A DNA stretch of 64,000 bases from a virus. The notes under the pieces were generated by a model. That model did no database searches. It was given only the letters and a program-made list of their open reading frames with translations, and was not told where the DNA came from. Shown here piece after piece: positions 1-8,207 of this stretch. The stretch lies in IMG/VR virus record IMGVR_UViG_3300025767_001103, positions 1-64,000 of that record; one strand, written 5' to 3'. How positions within the stretch are numbered: position 1 is the first letter of the stretch; each line of letters starts with the position of its first letter. A program made the translations under genes and the position numbers.

Positions 1-685
1 TCCATGCACGTTGAGTGCGCTTGAGACCTTCGATACTTGCTTCGATCTTCTCATTTGCGGTTTGAATAGCATTAATCTTTAGAGTTTCTTCAGTAATTGC
101 ATCTTTAGTCTGGCGTGTTTGTTCTTTGAGTGCATCTGCCTTCTCTGAAAGGATAGTAATACCCAACAACTGCTCGATAATCTGTCTTTGATCGTTAACT
201 CTCATACTCAAGAACGGTTCAGTGTAGGTGTTTAGTGCAACAATGTGCTTAAACATGTCATGACTCATACCCAACAGTGTGTTTACATCGTCTTGTGTTT
301 GTCTACTGTCACCTTGAGACTCGTCTACTAATGCTTCTTGGTTGTTAATATAGAATTTAAAGAAATTGGGACCACGACCACGCTCGATACGGTAGTTATT
401 GTTGTCTTTTTCAAACTGTAGTGTAACTAACATACCTTTGCTGTTAGTTTTGTTGATCAAGTTGTTTGCTCTGATGTTTGTAAGGGCTTTTCCGTACAAT
501 GCATAGGACAAAGCATTGATAATAGTAGTTTTACCAGTACCGTTACGTGATCCACTGTCATCACCGCCTTGATCTAAGTTTTCACCTAGCACAAGTGTTA
601 ATTGCTCATGGTCAAAGTCCACTGCCTGAGTCTGATTGCCCACACTCATAAAGTTTTTGACGGTTAAATCCTTGATCTTAATCAT
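1..685 (-). CDS. 46: Recombination endonuclease subunit gp46 (SbcC/Rad50-like ATPase), partial
   Basis: This is the ATPase subunit of the T4-type gp46/gp47 complex, which resects DNA ends for recombination-dependent replication. I translated it from the ATG at 683-685, one base after the gp47 stop codon; the frame stays open to the left edge, so about 228 N-terminal residues are present and the C-terminal half is missing. A Walker A motif of the form RNGTGKTT lies at residues 47-54, after a Gly/Asp-rich loop (GENLDQGGDDSG) that is longer than in cellular SbcC. After about residue 160 the chain becomes Glu/Lys/Gln-rich, as expected for the start of the coiled coil. It is co-transcribed behind gp47. 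The identity is secure; the missing end is only a window effect. Confidence 0.9.
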   Translation of the reverse strand, partial: MIKIKDLTVKNFMSVGNQTQAVDFDHEQLTLVLGENLDQGGDDSGSRNGTGKTTIINALSYALYGKALTNIRANNLINKTNSKGMLVTLQFEKDNNNYRIERGRGPNFFKFYINNQEALVDESQGDSRQTQDDVNTLLGMSHDMFKHIVALNTYTEPFLSMRVNDQRQIIEQLLGITILSEKADALKEQTRQTKDAITEETLKINAIQTANEKIEASIEGLKRTQRAW

Positions 686-686
686 A

Positions 687-1703
687 TTATTGTTCTAATC
701 CGTTATATATTTGTAACAACAAACTTTTATCAAAGTTAGTAGTATCAAGTTCTGCAATTTCGTTGCTTACGATTTGATCTACACTTTCAAACTGTGCAAT
801 ATCAAGCTCTGTACTCATTTCTTCTAGTTGTTTTTGTGGAATTAGTGTAATTTCACGACAGTTGTACTGATTAATAAACGTTTCTTTGATAAAACTTGCT
901 TCTTCGTAGCTGATAGGCAAGTCAAGTGTTACACGTAGGTACATCTTGCTCTTAATAAACGTATCTGCATTATCAATCAAGTAACTAAGAGTTACAGTAC
1001 GATACTTAGGACAATTTGGCCAGTTAATAAACTCCGGTTCCTTGTTGTTTTCTTTATCAAGTATCATCATACCACGATCATCATCGCCTACATCAGCATA
1101 ATTGTGCGGAAATGCATTACCGATGTAATGAATAGCGCCTTGTTTCTGTCTTTTATGGAAGTGTCCACTGAATACATAGTCTTGGTGCTTAAAATGTTCA
1201 GGCTTCAAGTCACCGTGATCAGGCATACGCACTAGAGCGTTCATATAAAAGCTAGGAAGTTCAAAATGACCAAACAAATACTTTGTTTTGATACTACTCA
1301 TCTTCTTCCACTCGTCGCCAACTAACCACGGCACAAGTGCAACGTCATCTTCAATAAGAATCTCGTCAACAAATGTAATGCCTGGAATGTGCTTTGCAAA
1401 TGCTGTGCTGTTAACAGAACGTTTGTCTTTATAATACAAATCGTGGTTACCATCAAAGAAGTAAAACTTCTCAAATGCAGCACCTAGCTTTTCCATGCTT
1501 CTAATTGTTGCATCCATAGTAGTAAGATTAAGCGAATTTCTGTTATGATGCCAGTCGCCGCAGAAGATACCAGTCTCGCAACCGTTATCTTTAGCAGTTT
1601 GAATGTACCAATCAATAAATTCTTCGCAATCGTCGTTGTGAACACGACTATTGCCTTTTAGACCAAAATGGATATCCGTAAATACCGCAGCTTTTTTAAA
1701 CAA
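687..1703 (-). CDS. 47: Recombination endonuclease subunit gp47 (Mre11/SbcD-like)
   Basis: This is the metal-dependent nuclease partner of gp46. Its 338 residues match the usual length of T4 gp47. The calcineurin-like phosphoesterase motifs appear in order: D10 and H12 (FTDIHFG), GD at 49-50 (CGDWHHNR), GNHD at 85-88, GHF at 145-147 and GHFH at 180-183, which together form the two-metal site. The start is a TTG at 1701-1703; a GGAG lies 8 bases upstream and no ATG fits as well. The stop codon is one base from the gp46 start, so the two are probably translated together. A TTGACA/TATACT promoter lies directly upstream, overlapping the end of gene 55. Confidence 0.93.
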   Translation of the reverse strand: MFKKAAVFTDIHFGLKGNSRVHNDDCEEFIDWYIQTAKDNGCETGIFCGDWHHNRNSLNLTTMDATIRSMEKLGAAFEKFYFFDGNHDLYYKDKRSVNSTAFAKHIPGITFVDEILIEDDVALVPWLVGDEWKKMSSIKTKYLFGHFELPSFYMNALVRMPDHGDLKPEHFKHQDYVFSGHFHKRQKQGAIHYIGNAFPHNYADVGDDDRGMMILDKENNKEPEFINWPNCPKYRTVTLSYLIDNADTFIKSKMYLRVTLDLPISYEEASFIKETFINQYNCREITLIPQKQLEEMSTELDIAQFESVDQIVSNEIAELDTTNFDKSLLLQIYNGLEQ

Positions 1704-1730
1704 GGTTATTTCTCCATATATACTTGTTAA

Positions 1731-1759
1731 AGTATACTATATAATTATACACTTGTCAA
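1731..1759 (-). promoter_or_regulatory. Sigma70-type promoter for genes 47-46
   Basis: On the minus strand TTGACA (1754-1759) and TATACT (1731-1736) are separated by exactly 17 bases, and the expected start site lies about 20 bases before the gp47 TTG codon. The -35 box directly abuts the gp55 stop codon. Such a near-consensus host-type promoter suggests early expression. Function is inferred from sequence only. Confidence 0.75.
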
Positions 1760-2605
1760 CTATTTTTTATCAGAAAAGGCCGATGCACTTGCTTCTTCAT
1801 TGCGTTTGACACTTGCTTCCCATTCGCCCTGATTTTGTCTTGTAAAACTAGGATTTAAGTCATTCATTTCAAGAATATCGTCTCGAATGTTTTGATTACG
1901 CTTTTCAATGTTGATAACACGCACAAAACTGTTAGTAACTGCGGCTGTGTAATATGCAAACGGGTTTTGTGATTTACTTTCGTCAAATTGCAAGCCAATT
2001 TGTGAAAGTTGTAGGATTGCTTGGCCTTTCATTTCGTCATTGTAGGTGTATCCACGTACATTCCCACGAGTAGCATAGCGATCAACAAGTTTTAGCCACA
2101 TCATAGCAAGATTATTAGTTGCCTTGCCGTGATCCTTGCTAAAACAGCCATTTTCCATACCGCCTTGCCAGTGCGATTTACCTACACATACCAATTCGTC
2201 TTGTTCATTAAATTTATAATGAACAAAAGGAGGAAAATTAAGTTTTGTTTTTGTATCTGCTACAGTTTTAGGATTCTTTTTACGTCCAGGCTCTTCAGGA
2301 ATATGATCAAATGTCATCACTCGAAAAATTAATTCTTCCTTAGTAATATCAGTATATTTTACTTCGCAATCTGCTTGTTTTACTTTCTCTCCTGCTATTT
2401 TACGTCTTTCGTATTCTTCAGTAGACAATCTTTTTGCTTTGTTTCGTTTGGCTTCGGCAATAGTTCTAATATTAATTTTATCTACATCTAATAAAATAAT
2501 ATCAAAATCAGCATACTCAGGTGCTACATAGCTGTTAAATGTATTTTTTGATCTATGTATTTCTTTAAGTATATCTCTATTGTTTAGATAATTTCTTTTT
2601 CTCAT
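1760..2605 (-). CDS. 55: Late-transcription sigma factor gp55
   Basis: T4 gp55 is a small, divergent sigma70-family factor that directs RNA polymerase to TATAAATA late promoters. The recognisable core is the C-terminal half: a stretch around NNLAMMWLKLVDRYA, then YTYNDEMKGQAI, then SKSQNPFAYYT and FVRVINIEKRNQNI, the family's sigma region 2-like signature. At 281 residues it is longer than T4 gp55 (185), because of an N-terminal extension of about 130 residues that I do not recognise. A TGGAG precedes the ATG at a good distance. Several TAAATA-core elements in this window are its likely targets, and one overlaps this gene's own promoter. Confidence 0.85.
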   Translation of the reverse strand: MRKRNYLNNRDILKEIHRSKNTFNSYVAPEYADFDIILLDVDKINIRTIAEAKRNKAKRLSTEEYERRKIAGEKVKQADCEVKYTDITKEELIFRVMTFDHIPEEPGRKKNPKTVADTKTKLNFPPFVHYKFNEQDELVCVGKSHWQGGMENGCFSKDHGKATNNLAMMWLKLVDRYATRGNVRGYTYNDEMKGQAILQLSQIGLQFDESKSQNPFAYYTAAVTNSFVRVINIEKRNQNIRDDILEMNDLNPSFTRQNQGEWEASVKRNEEASASAFSDKK

Positions 2606-2636
2606 TGTTTGGCTCCAGATTCCAGTTGTTATACTT

Positions 2637-2665
2637 ATTATAAACTACTAAGTTAATTTTGTCAA
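2637..2665 (-). promoter_or_regulatory. Consensus sigma70-type promoter for gene 55
   Basis: On the minus strand a perfect TTGACA (2660-2665) and a perfect TATAAT (2637-2642) are separated by 17 bases, upstream of gene 55. The -35 hexamer touches the divergent TAAATA late motif at 2665-2675, so early and late machinery would compete for or share this short gap. Confidence 0.8.
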
Positions 2666-2675
2666 CTAAATACTA
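2665..2675 (+). promoter_or_regulatory. Putative gp55-dependent late promoter before the baseplate block
   Basis: ACTAAATACTA, with its TAAATA core at 2667-2672, lies about 20 bases before the first baseplate gene. It resembles the T4 late promoter TATAAATA, and the same core recurs in other short gaps of the virion block. Activity is inferred. Confidence 0.6.
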
Positions 2676-2692
2676 GTGGAGATTAGTGAATT

Positions 2693-3433
2693 ATGACAAC
2701 AGCATATGGATACAGTAATAGCGGAGTTGGCAAACAAAATAGAATGGCACAAAATGCTGATCAAAATGTTGGGCCAAATGCAGCGCCTCAACAACAGCAG
2801 TTAGTTAGTGCAAGAGTTGGTCAAAATGCAAGAGAAAATGAAACACATGATTGGCGTGTAACACTTAGTGTTCCTACACAACTTGGCGGATCAAATATTT
2901 TTTCTCCTTTTGAAGCCGCTGGAAACAAATTAATATTTCCTTTTAATCCTACTATCTTGTTAGGCAGTAGTGCAAGTTATTCTTCAATACATCCTGTACA
3001 TACCAACCACCCTTTTTATGCATACGAAAATAGCCAAATTGATAATATAACAATTACAGGAGAGTTTATTCAAGAAAATGAAAGAGATGCAAAATATTGG
3101 GTAGCAGTTCTGCATTATTTTAGAACTATGACAAAAATGTTTTATGGTGAAAGCAATCCCGTTGGTAATCCGCCATTAGTTGCTAGATTAAACGGCTATG
3201 GAAAACATGTATTAAATAATATCCCTGTTGTTATTACAAACTTTACTACAGATTTACCACAAGATGTAGACTATATTGAATGTATAGTAAACGACGAAAT
3301 TAATTATGTACCGACCCAAAGCACATTTACAGTAACAGTACAGCCGCAATATGCAAGACGTTCACAATCAAGATTTAGTTTAAACAATTATATTAATGGA
3401 ACACATATTAATTCACCGGAAGGATTTGTATAA
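2693..3433 (+). CDS. Baseplate tail-tube cap/junction protein, gp48-like
   Basis: This 246-residue protein opens the plus-strand virion block and is followed, with a TAATG overlap, by gp53. A Gln/Asn-rich N-terminus of about 50 residues leads into a beta-rich domain. The segment WVAVLHYFRTMTKMFYGES resembles the helical IYQYFNYFSYGE stretch of T4 gp48, and the end has the IECIVNDE...TFTVTVQPQY pattern of tail-tube-like folds. I therefore prefer gp48 to gp54, although a general tail-tube initiator role is possible. It would join the hub to the tail tube. The start is the ATG at 2693; the upstream GGAG spacing is slightly long at 11 bases. The late motif at 2665-2675 probably drives it. Confidence 0.6.
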   Translation: MTTAYGYSNSGVGKQNRMAQNADQNVGPNAAPQQQQLVSARVGQNARENETHDWRVTLSVPTQLGGSNIFSPFEAAGNKLIFPFNPTILLGSSASYSSIHPVHTNHPFYAYENSQIDNITITGEFIQENERDAKYWVAVLHYFRTMTKMFYGESNPVGNPPLVARLNGYGKHVLNNIPVVITNFTTDLPQDVDYIECIVNDEINYVPTQSTFTVTVQPQYARRSQSRFSLNNYINGTHINSPEGFV

Positions 3434-3729
3434 TGAAAAATCCACTAAGTCCATACGCAAATACAAAAATTAATGCCGCAGGATATCTTGATATTTTTGT
3501 TCCTAGGCCCATTCCAGTTGCAGGTGATGACGTAATTTACGAAATACGTCCAGCATATAACCGCAGACCGGATTTATTAGCGTATGATCTCTACGATCAA
3601 AAAGAATTATGGTGGGTATTTGCTCAAAGAAATCCAGATATTATAAAAGATCCTATATTTGATTTTACAACTGGTACAAAAATTTATCTTCCTCAAGGAT
3701 CAGCACTTAGAGAAAAACTGGGGTACTAA
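3433..3729 (+). CDS. 53: Baseplate wedge protein gp53
   Basis: This 98-residue protein matches the T4 gp53 family across its length. The signature is a Tyr-rich stretch followed by RRPDLLAYDLYDQKELWWVF and then NPDIIKDPIFDF, ending in a short LysM-like beta/Pro turn (KIYLPQ). In T4, gp53 joins neighbouring wedges around the hub. T4 gp53 is about twice as long, so this is the compact form that seems usual in marine T4-like phages. Its ATG overlaps the gp48-like stop (TAATG), and its own stop overlaps the next ATG in the same way, which suggests translational coupling through three genes. Confidence 0.8.
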   Translation: MKNPLSPYANTKINAAGYLDIFVPRPIPVAGDDVIYEIRPAYNRRPDLLAYDLYDQKELWWVFAQRNPDIIKDPIFDFTTGTKIYLPQGSALREKLGY

Positions 3730-6700
3730 TGGCTTTTAGATTTAGCAATCCGTTAAGACAAGTAGCTAATGCCCAAACTTCGATTAATCGAGGACTTGGT
3801 CAGTTTGGGCAAGTGTCATCTGCTCTACAAAATTTTAACGACATACAACGTAATATTGGCCGAGTTAGCAGTAGTATTAGTCAAATTTCTAGTAATGCAG
3901 AGTCATTATCAGGTACTATCACTAGTATAAGCTCAGCAGGCGACATTTTAAATAGCCTTGGCGGTAACAGTTCTTTATCAAACACTATTAGAAGTGTAAG
4001 TTCGTTGACACGTGATGTACAGACGTTACTTCCTGGTAATACAAGAGTAGGAAGTCAAGCAGCTACACTTTCGCGAAGAGCCGAAGACCTATTTGCAAAC
4101 ACACAAAGAAACATACAAGGTATACAATCTATTAGCGGCGGAATTAATGATGTTCTTAATGGAACATTAGATGTTGGAAATCTTGCAAATAGGAGTTTAG
4201 GAAGTATTACTGGCGGATTAAATTTAGGAAGCATTGTAGGCAGCTCAAATTTAGGAAGTGTGAGTACTTCAGTACAATCGGCAATCAGTAGAATTACTAG
4301 TTCTGCACCAGAATTACAAAATATTGTTAATAATCCTATAAGTGTTGTTCCGAGAAGTGTTGCACAATTAACAGGAGCAATTGGAGAACGTTATGATGGG
4401 TTAAGGCAAGCCTACGATACACTGTCTTCATCAAATTCTTTTATCAACTATGTAGACAGCACATTTAGTCCCTTAGGCCAATCAACTGCAATACCTCAGA
4501 GTCAGCTAGGACAATTTGCAGATCTTCCTGCTCATTCGTTTGCAGGTGCCGGAATGGGAGCCGGTCAGGCATATAGTAAAATCCCTAATCCTTTGAGAAA
4601 TTATTCTAGTTTTAATTATATTATTACACTTGGGATTTTAAGTGCAGAAGAATATAATAATCCTAACTCTTATCGCTCAACTGGCGGATTTGAAAATTAT
4701 GTTATCCGTAGCGGAGGCGGCGACTATGCCAAGCGTTACCAAACAGATCAAGAATTAAATAATCAAAATCCTGGACATGCAGAATACTTTATAGATAATT
4801 TTGAAATGGATGCAGTAATTGCACCAAATCCAAATACTAACGTAGCTTTAGGAACTGCATTAACATTTACAGTATCAGAGCCTTATAGTATGGGCAATTT
4901 TATTGAAGCAATCATCGGCGCAGCAGCAACAGCAAATTTTAAAAATTATTTAGATGCGCCATTTTGTATAAGAATTGATTTTGTAGGATGGGATGAATTT
5001 GGTGTTGCAAATAAAACAGTAACCCAGCCTATTTTTATTCCAATAAAACTTACTAAAATAGATTTTAGTGTTGATGGTAAAGGATCAACATATGAAGTTA
5101 AAGCAGTTCCGATGAGCGAAGCTGGTTTAAGTGATGATGTTAATGAAATAAAAACTCCAATCAATGCGGCAGGAGATTTTTTACATACTGTATTGGAAAC
5201 CGGCGCACGAAGTGTTACTGGTATTATGAATGATAGAGTTTCTCGTTTAGAAGATACTGGAGTTATTGCTCCTTATGATAGGTATGTAATTGTATTTCCA
5301 AAGTCGAGAGAAGCATTAACTGATTATTTAAAACAAGATATTATTAATCCGGATGCTCTTACAATTGATGTCAGAGAAAGAGTATTAGAACGAGTCGGCG
5401 GTGAAGTTACACTAGAAAATGCTACCGAAGCAGGCCGCCTAACAGAACAATATGCTGAAATAAATCAAAATATACGAGCAAATATTTCAAGCGTTGGCAA
5501 AATGTTTGCAAAATTAAAAACATTTGCAGAAGAAGAAGGCGAAATGAATGAAATTGGCCTAAGTGTATTAGTTGAAGATACTGCAACCGGCGGCAATCAA
5601 CCTCAAGGATCACAATCGGGCTCAACTGGACCTGATGACGGTAGTAGAGGGCAAGCTGCAAGGAATGCGCCGGAAACTGCCCCAGCCGAAAAGGCAAGAG
5701 ATTATCAATTTAATCAAGGTATGAGAATTACTGAAACCATTGAAAGAATGGTATTAAATAGTGCGTATGCTAGAGAACGTGCTACTGAGCCTGCACAAAA
5801 TGGTATTAGAAAATGGTTTAAAATTGATACCCTAACATTTATTGAAGAAAATCCAGAAACGGAAGCACAAATAGGAAGACCGCCTAAAGTTTATGTCTTC
5901 AGTATAATTCCATATGATGCTGACGAAGCAAAGTTTAATGCACCAAACGAGCGCCCAGCAAACACCGAAGGTTTAAAAGCAGCAGCAGCTAAAGAGTACA
6001 ACTATATCTATACCGGAAAAAACGAAGATGTATTGAATTTTGATCTTAAATTTAATAATGCATTTATGCAAACAGCATTTTCTAACTTTGGACAAAATAG
6101 TGCCGCTGCTGCTAGTGGGACATCACAAAGTTTAGTGCAAAGAGATGTATCTACAGGATCTTCCACTAGCCAACAAACTGGTGCAGGAAATCAAAGTACT
6201 ACTGGTCAAGTTGGCGAAAGTGCTGCCAATGTAACCGGAGCAGGATACAGTAATGCAGTAGGCGACGGAGATATTCGTCGTAGAATTGCAGAACAATTTC
6301 ATGACAGGATTATCAATCAAACAGTTGATATGGTAACTGCTGAAATGGAAATTATTGGAGATCCATTTTTTATTCCACAAGAAATGGGCAACTTTGCAGC
6401 AAGACAAGGCGACAGACCAAACACAACTGAAGAAGGAACAATGGCTTACCAAGGATCAGAAGTTTTTGCAGTTGTAAATTTTAGAACACCGTTTGATTAT
6501 CAAGTAAACGGTGCAACAATTGAATTTCCTAAAGTAGTTCCAAAGTTTAGCGGATTGTTTAGTATTTGGGCTGTTACCAACAGCCTTAGCGGAGGAAAAT
6601 TTACACAAACTCTTAAAATGATTAGACGAAGAGGACAAGATGATCCAGCAACAGATAATAATTTAGGAGCAGTACAAGAAAATCCTGAAACAGACATCAC

Positions 6701-7073
6701 TAGTGAAGCTGGTTCTAATAGCGATTCTCAAACAGGGAATTCGGGAGCAAATACAAGTTCGGGGTCATCATATGACGAAGTCCCAACAACTCCTAATCGT
6801 GTTATTACTTCTACAAATCCGCCTGCAGCAGTTGTTAGAAATCCAACAGATGTAAGGTTTGGGTCTATTGATCAAGCAACTAATGCAGCAAGGGCATATG
6901 CACAAGCAAATCCAGGTTTTACATATGCTATTAGGCCGGGAACAAACGGAGGATTTACTGTCGCAAATAGACCAGCAGATTCGGCTCCGGTTGCAACTGA
7001 TTTATCTGCTAGAGTTGAACAAACTGCTAGACAAAGTACGTCTGCGAATCAACCTAGAAGTCCAGCATGTTAA
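3729..7073 (+). CDS. Large baseplate hub-like structural protein
   Basis: A 1114-residue virion protein between gp53 and the gp5-like spike. Residues 1-230 are low-complexity and Ser/Asn/Gly/Ile-rich, with heptad-like SSSISQISS patterns suggesting a long helical bundle. A folded region follows at about 290-480 (SFNYIITLGILSAEEYNN, then FIDNFEMDAVI and FCIRIDFVGWDEFG). Ser/Gly/Gln linkers appear near 630-660 and 810-850. The last folded part (about 880-980) ends in PKFSGLFSIWAVTNSLSGG and FTQTLKMIRRRG, a pattern I associate with hub and tail-tube-type proteins. The tail is disordered. Position and C-terminal pattern suggest a functional replacement for the T4 gp27-type hub; this is inference, not a clear match. 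Confidence 0.5.
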   Translation: MAFRFSNPLRQVANAQTSINRGLGQFGQVSSALQNFNDIQRNIGRVSSSISQISSNAESLSGTITSISSAGDILNSLGGNSSLSNTIRSVSSLTRDVQTLLPGNTRVGSQAATLSRRAEDLFANTQRNIQGIQSISGGINDVLNGTLDVGNLANRSLGSITGGLNLGSIVGSSNLGSVSTSVQSAISRITSSAPELQNIVNNPISVVPRSVAQLTGAIGERYDGLRQAYDTLSSSNSFINYVDSTFSPLGQSTAIPQSQLGQFADLPAHSFAGAGMGAGQAYSKIPNPLRNYSSFNYIITLGILSAEEYNNPNSYRSTGGFENYVIRSGGGDYAKRYQTDQELNNQNPGHAEYFIDNFEMDAVIAPNPNTNVALGTALTFTVSEPYSMGNFIEAIIGAAATANFKNYLDAPFCIRIDFVGWDEFGVANKTVTQPIFIPIKLTKIDFSVDGKGSTYEVKAVPMSEAGLSDDVNEIKTPINAAGDFLHTVLETGARSVTGIMNDRVSRLEDTGVIAPYDRYVIVFPKSREALTDYLKQDIINPDALTIDVRERVLERVGGEVTLENATEAGRLTEQYAEINQNIRANISSVGKMFAKLKTFAEEEGEMNEIGLSVLVEDTATGGNQPQGSQSGSTGPDDGSRGQAARNAPETAPAEKARDYQFNQGMRITETIERMVLNSAYARERATEPAQNGIRKWFKIDTLTFIEENPETEAQIGRPPKVYVFSIIPYDADEAKFNAPNERPANTEGLKAAAAKEYNYIYTGKNEDVLNFDLKFNNAFMQTAFSNFGQNSAAAASGTSQSLVQRDVSTGSSTSQQTGAGNQSTTGQVGESAANVTGAGYSNAVGDGDIRRRIAEQFHDRIINQTVDMVTAEMEIIGDPFFIPQEMGNFAARQGDRPNTTEEGTMAYQGSEVFAVVNFRTPFDYQVNGATIEFPKVVPKFSGLFSIWAVTNSLSGGKFTQTLKMIRRRGQDDPATDNNLGAVQENPETDITSEAGSNSDSQTGNSGANTSSGSSYDEVPTTPNRVITSTNPPAAVVRNPTDVRFGSIDQATNAARAYAQANPGFTYAIRPGTNGGFTVANRPADSAPVATDLSARVEQTARQSTSANQPRSPAC

Positions 7074-7083
7074 AGAGGTATAA

Positions 7084-8166
7084 ATGACAAATTTTCCATT
7101 AGACGCAAATGATGAAGACATTCTTCGCCGTGGATTAACTCGTCCAAGTTTAGGAGAAGATCCACTTGCTATTAACTCCGTGTTTCAGTCAGTAAGGTCT
7201 CAGTATGATAATTTTACTGTCGGTGTAACAAGTATTGATAATATCTGGCCACAACGAACTGCAAGAGAATTACAAAATTTAACCGAAGAACAACGAAGAC
7301 AAGTTTTAGAATCAAGAGGAGTCATTCCGCCAGCAGGATCATTGCCCTTTGGTACTGAAATTCCAGCAGTGCAGCAGGCTATTCAAAACGCTGCTCCTGA
7401 AATTGATTTAACTGCATTCGGCGGCGCCGGCGCAGCGATACCTACGCCAACAGACAGTTATGGACAATCATTACAGGGTGCTACAACTCAACCTAGAGTA
7501 ATAACAGCATCAGGTAACACAACACCTACTCCAGTTGGAGTACAGCCTAGTTCAGTATCGTCTGATAGTCCGTATGTATATACTCCGATCGATTTATACG
7601 ATGATCGCTATGATTTTTTAACAGGAAAAATTATAAGAAAAGGCATTGCTACTGGAGCCAAAGGCGGTGTAGGAACAGAAGAAAGGTCAACAGTTGCCTC
7701 ACCTGGATTATCAAACACACAATCAGAAACACCAACAGCGCCTCCGGCACTTAATAATAATGATACAAGTGTAGAAACACGTCAAGATCAAAATGACATA
7801 TCATTAGATGCATTTGGCGGCGCAGGAGCCGACGTGTCTACACCTGCTGCAATACCTACAGACACAACAGATGATGCAAGAGCAGCAAGACTAAATGCAA
7901 CAACTGATCCGCGTTCTACAACATATGTTAATCCTAATTCTGCTGATGCTTCTGATCCTAGAGGTCCTCAACAAATTCCTCAACGAAGAGCACAAGTTAA
8001 CGAAGCAACGTCTCCGAACGGAACTCCTTTAGGTATTAGTAGAGCTGAATATCGTTCGTTATCGGCTAGAGAGCAAGCCGCAGTAAGAAGACGCACGCCG
8101 GGTACAAGATCAAACCAACGATCAATTGATAGAATTAACCGCAATCGCGGCAATACAGGCTTTTAA
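7084..8166 (+). CDS. Disordered virion-block protein of unknown function
   Basis: 360 residues, mostly Pro/Thr/Ala/Ser/Asn-rich and apparently disordered. I do not recognise a family. A short ordered patch (PYVYTPIDLYDDRYDF) lies near residues 160-176. A motif of the form [TS]L?xAFGGAGA occurs twice, at about residues 108-123 and 240-256, each followed by a Thr/Pro stretch. The C-terminus is Arg-rich and basic (SAREQAAVRRRTPG). An AGAGGT ribosome site precedes the ATG. Lying between the hub-like gene and the spike gene, it may be a tether, an assembly scaffold or a tape-like linker in the baseplate centre; nothing in the sequence decides between these. Confidence 0.55.
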   Translation: MTNFPLDANDEDILRRGLTRPSLGEDPLAINSVFQSVRSQYDNFTVGVTSIDNIWPQRTARELQNLTEEQRRQVLESRGVIPPAGSLPFGTEIPAVQQAIQNAAPEIDLTAFGGAGAAIPTPTDSYGQSLQGATTQPRVITASGNTTPTPVGVQPSSVSSDSPYVYTPIDLYDDRYDFLTGKIIRKGIATGAKGGVGTEERSTVASPGLSNTQSETPTAPPALNNNDTSVETRQDQNDISLDAFGGAGADVSTPAAIPTDTTDDARAARLNATTDPRSTTYVNPNSADASDPRGPQQIPQRRAQVNEATSPNGTPLGISRAEYRSLSAREQAAVRRRTPGTRSNQRSIDRINRNRGNTGF

Positions 8167-8181
8167 TAGCATAATTAATAT

Positions 8182-8192
8182 TATAAAGTATT
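8182..8192 (+). promoter_or_regulatory. Weak late-promoter-like element
   Basis: TATAAAGTATT lies in the 41-base gap before the spike gene. It differs from the T4 late core TATAAATA at one position and lacks the TAAATA core shared by the other elements here. An AGGA ribosome site at 8198-8201 serves the ATG at 8208. Confidence 0.25.
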
Positions 8193-8207
8193 AATACAGG
8201 AAAAAAA

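Noticed and set aside
2129-2332. Plus-strand open frame of 67 codons
   Set aside because: It lies fully inside gene 55 on the other strand, has no ribosome site and looks like a shadow frame.
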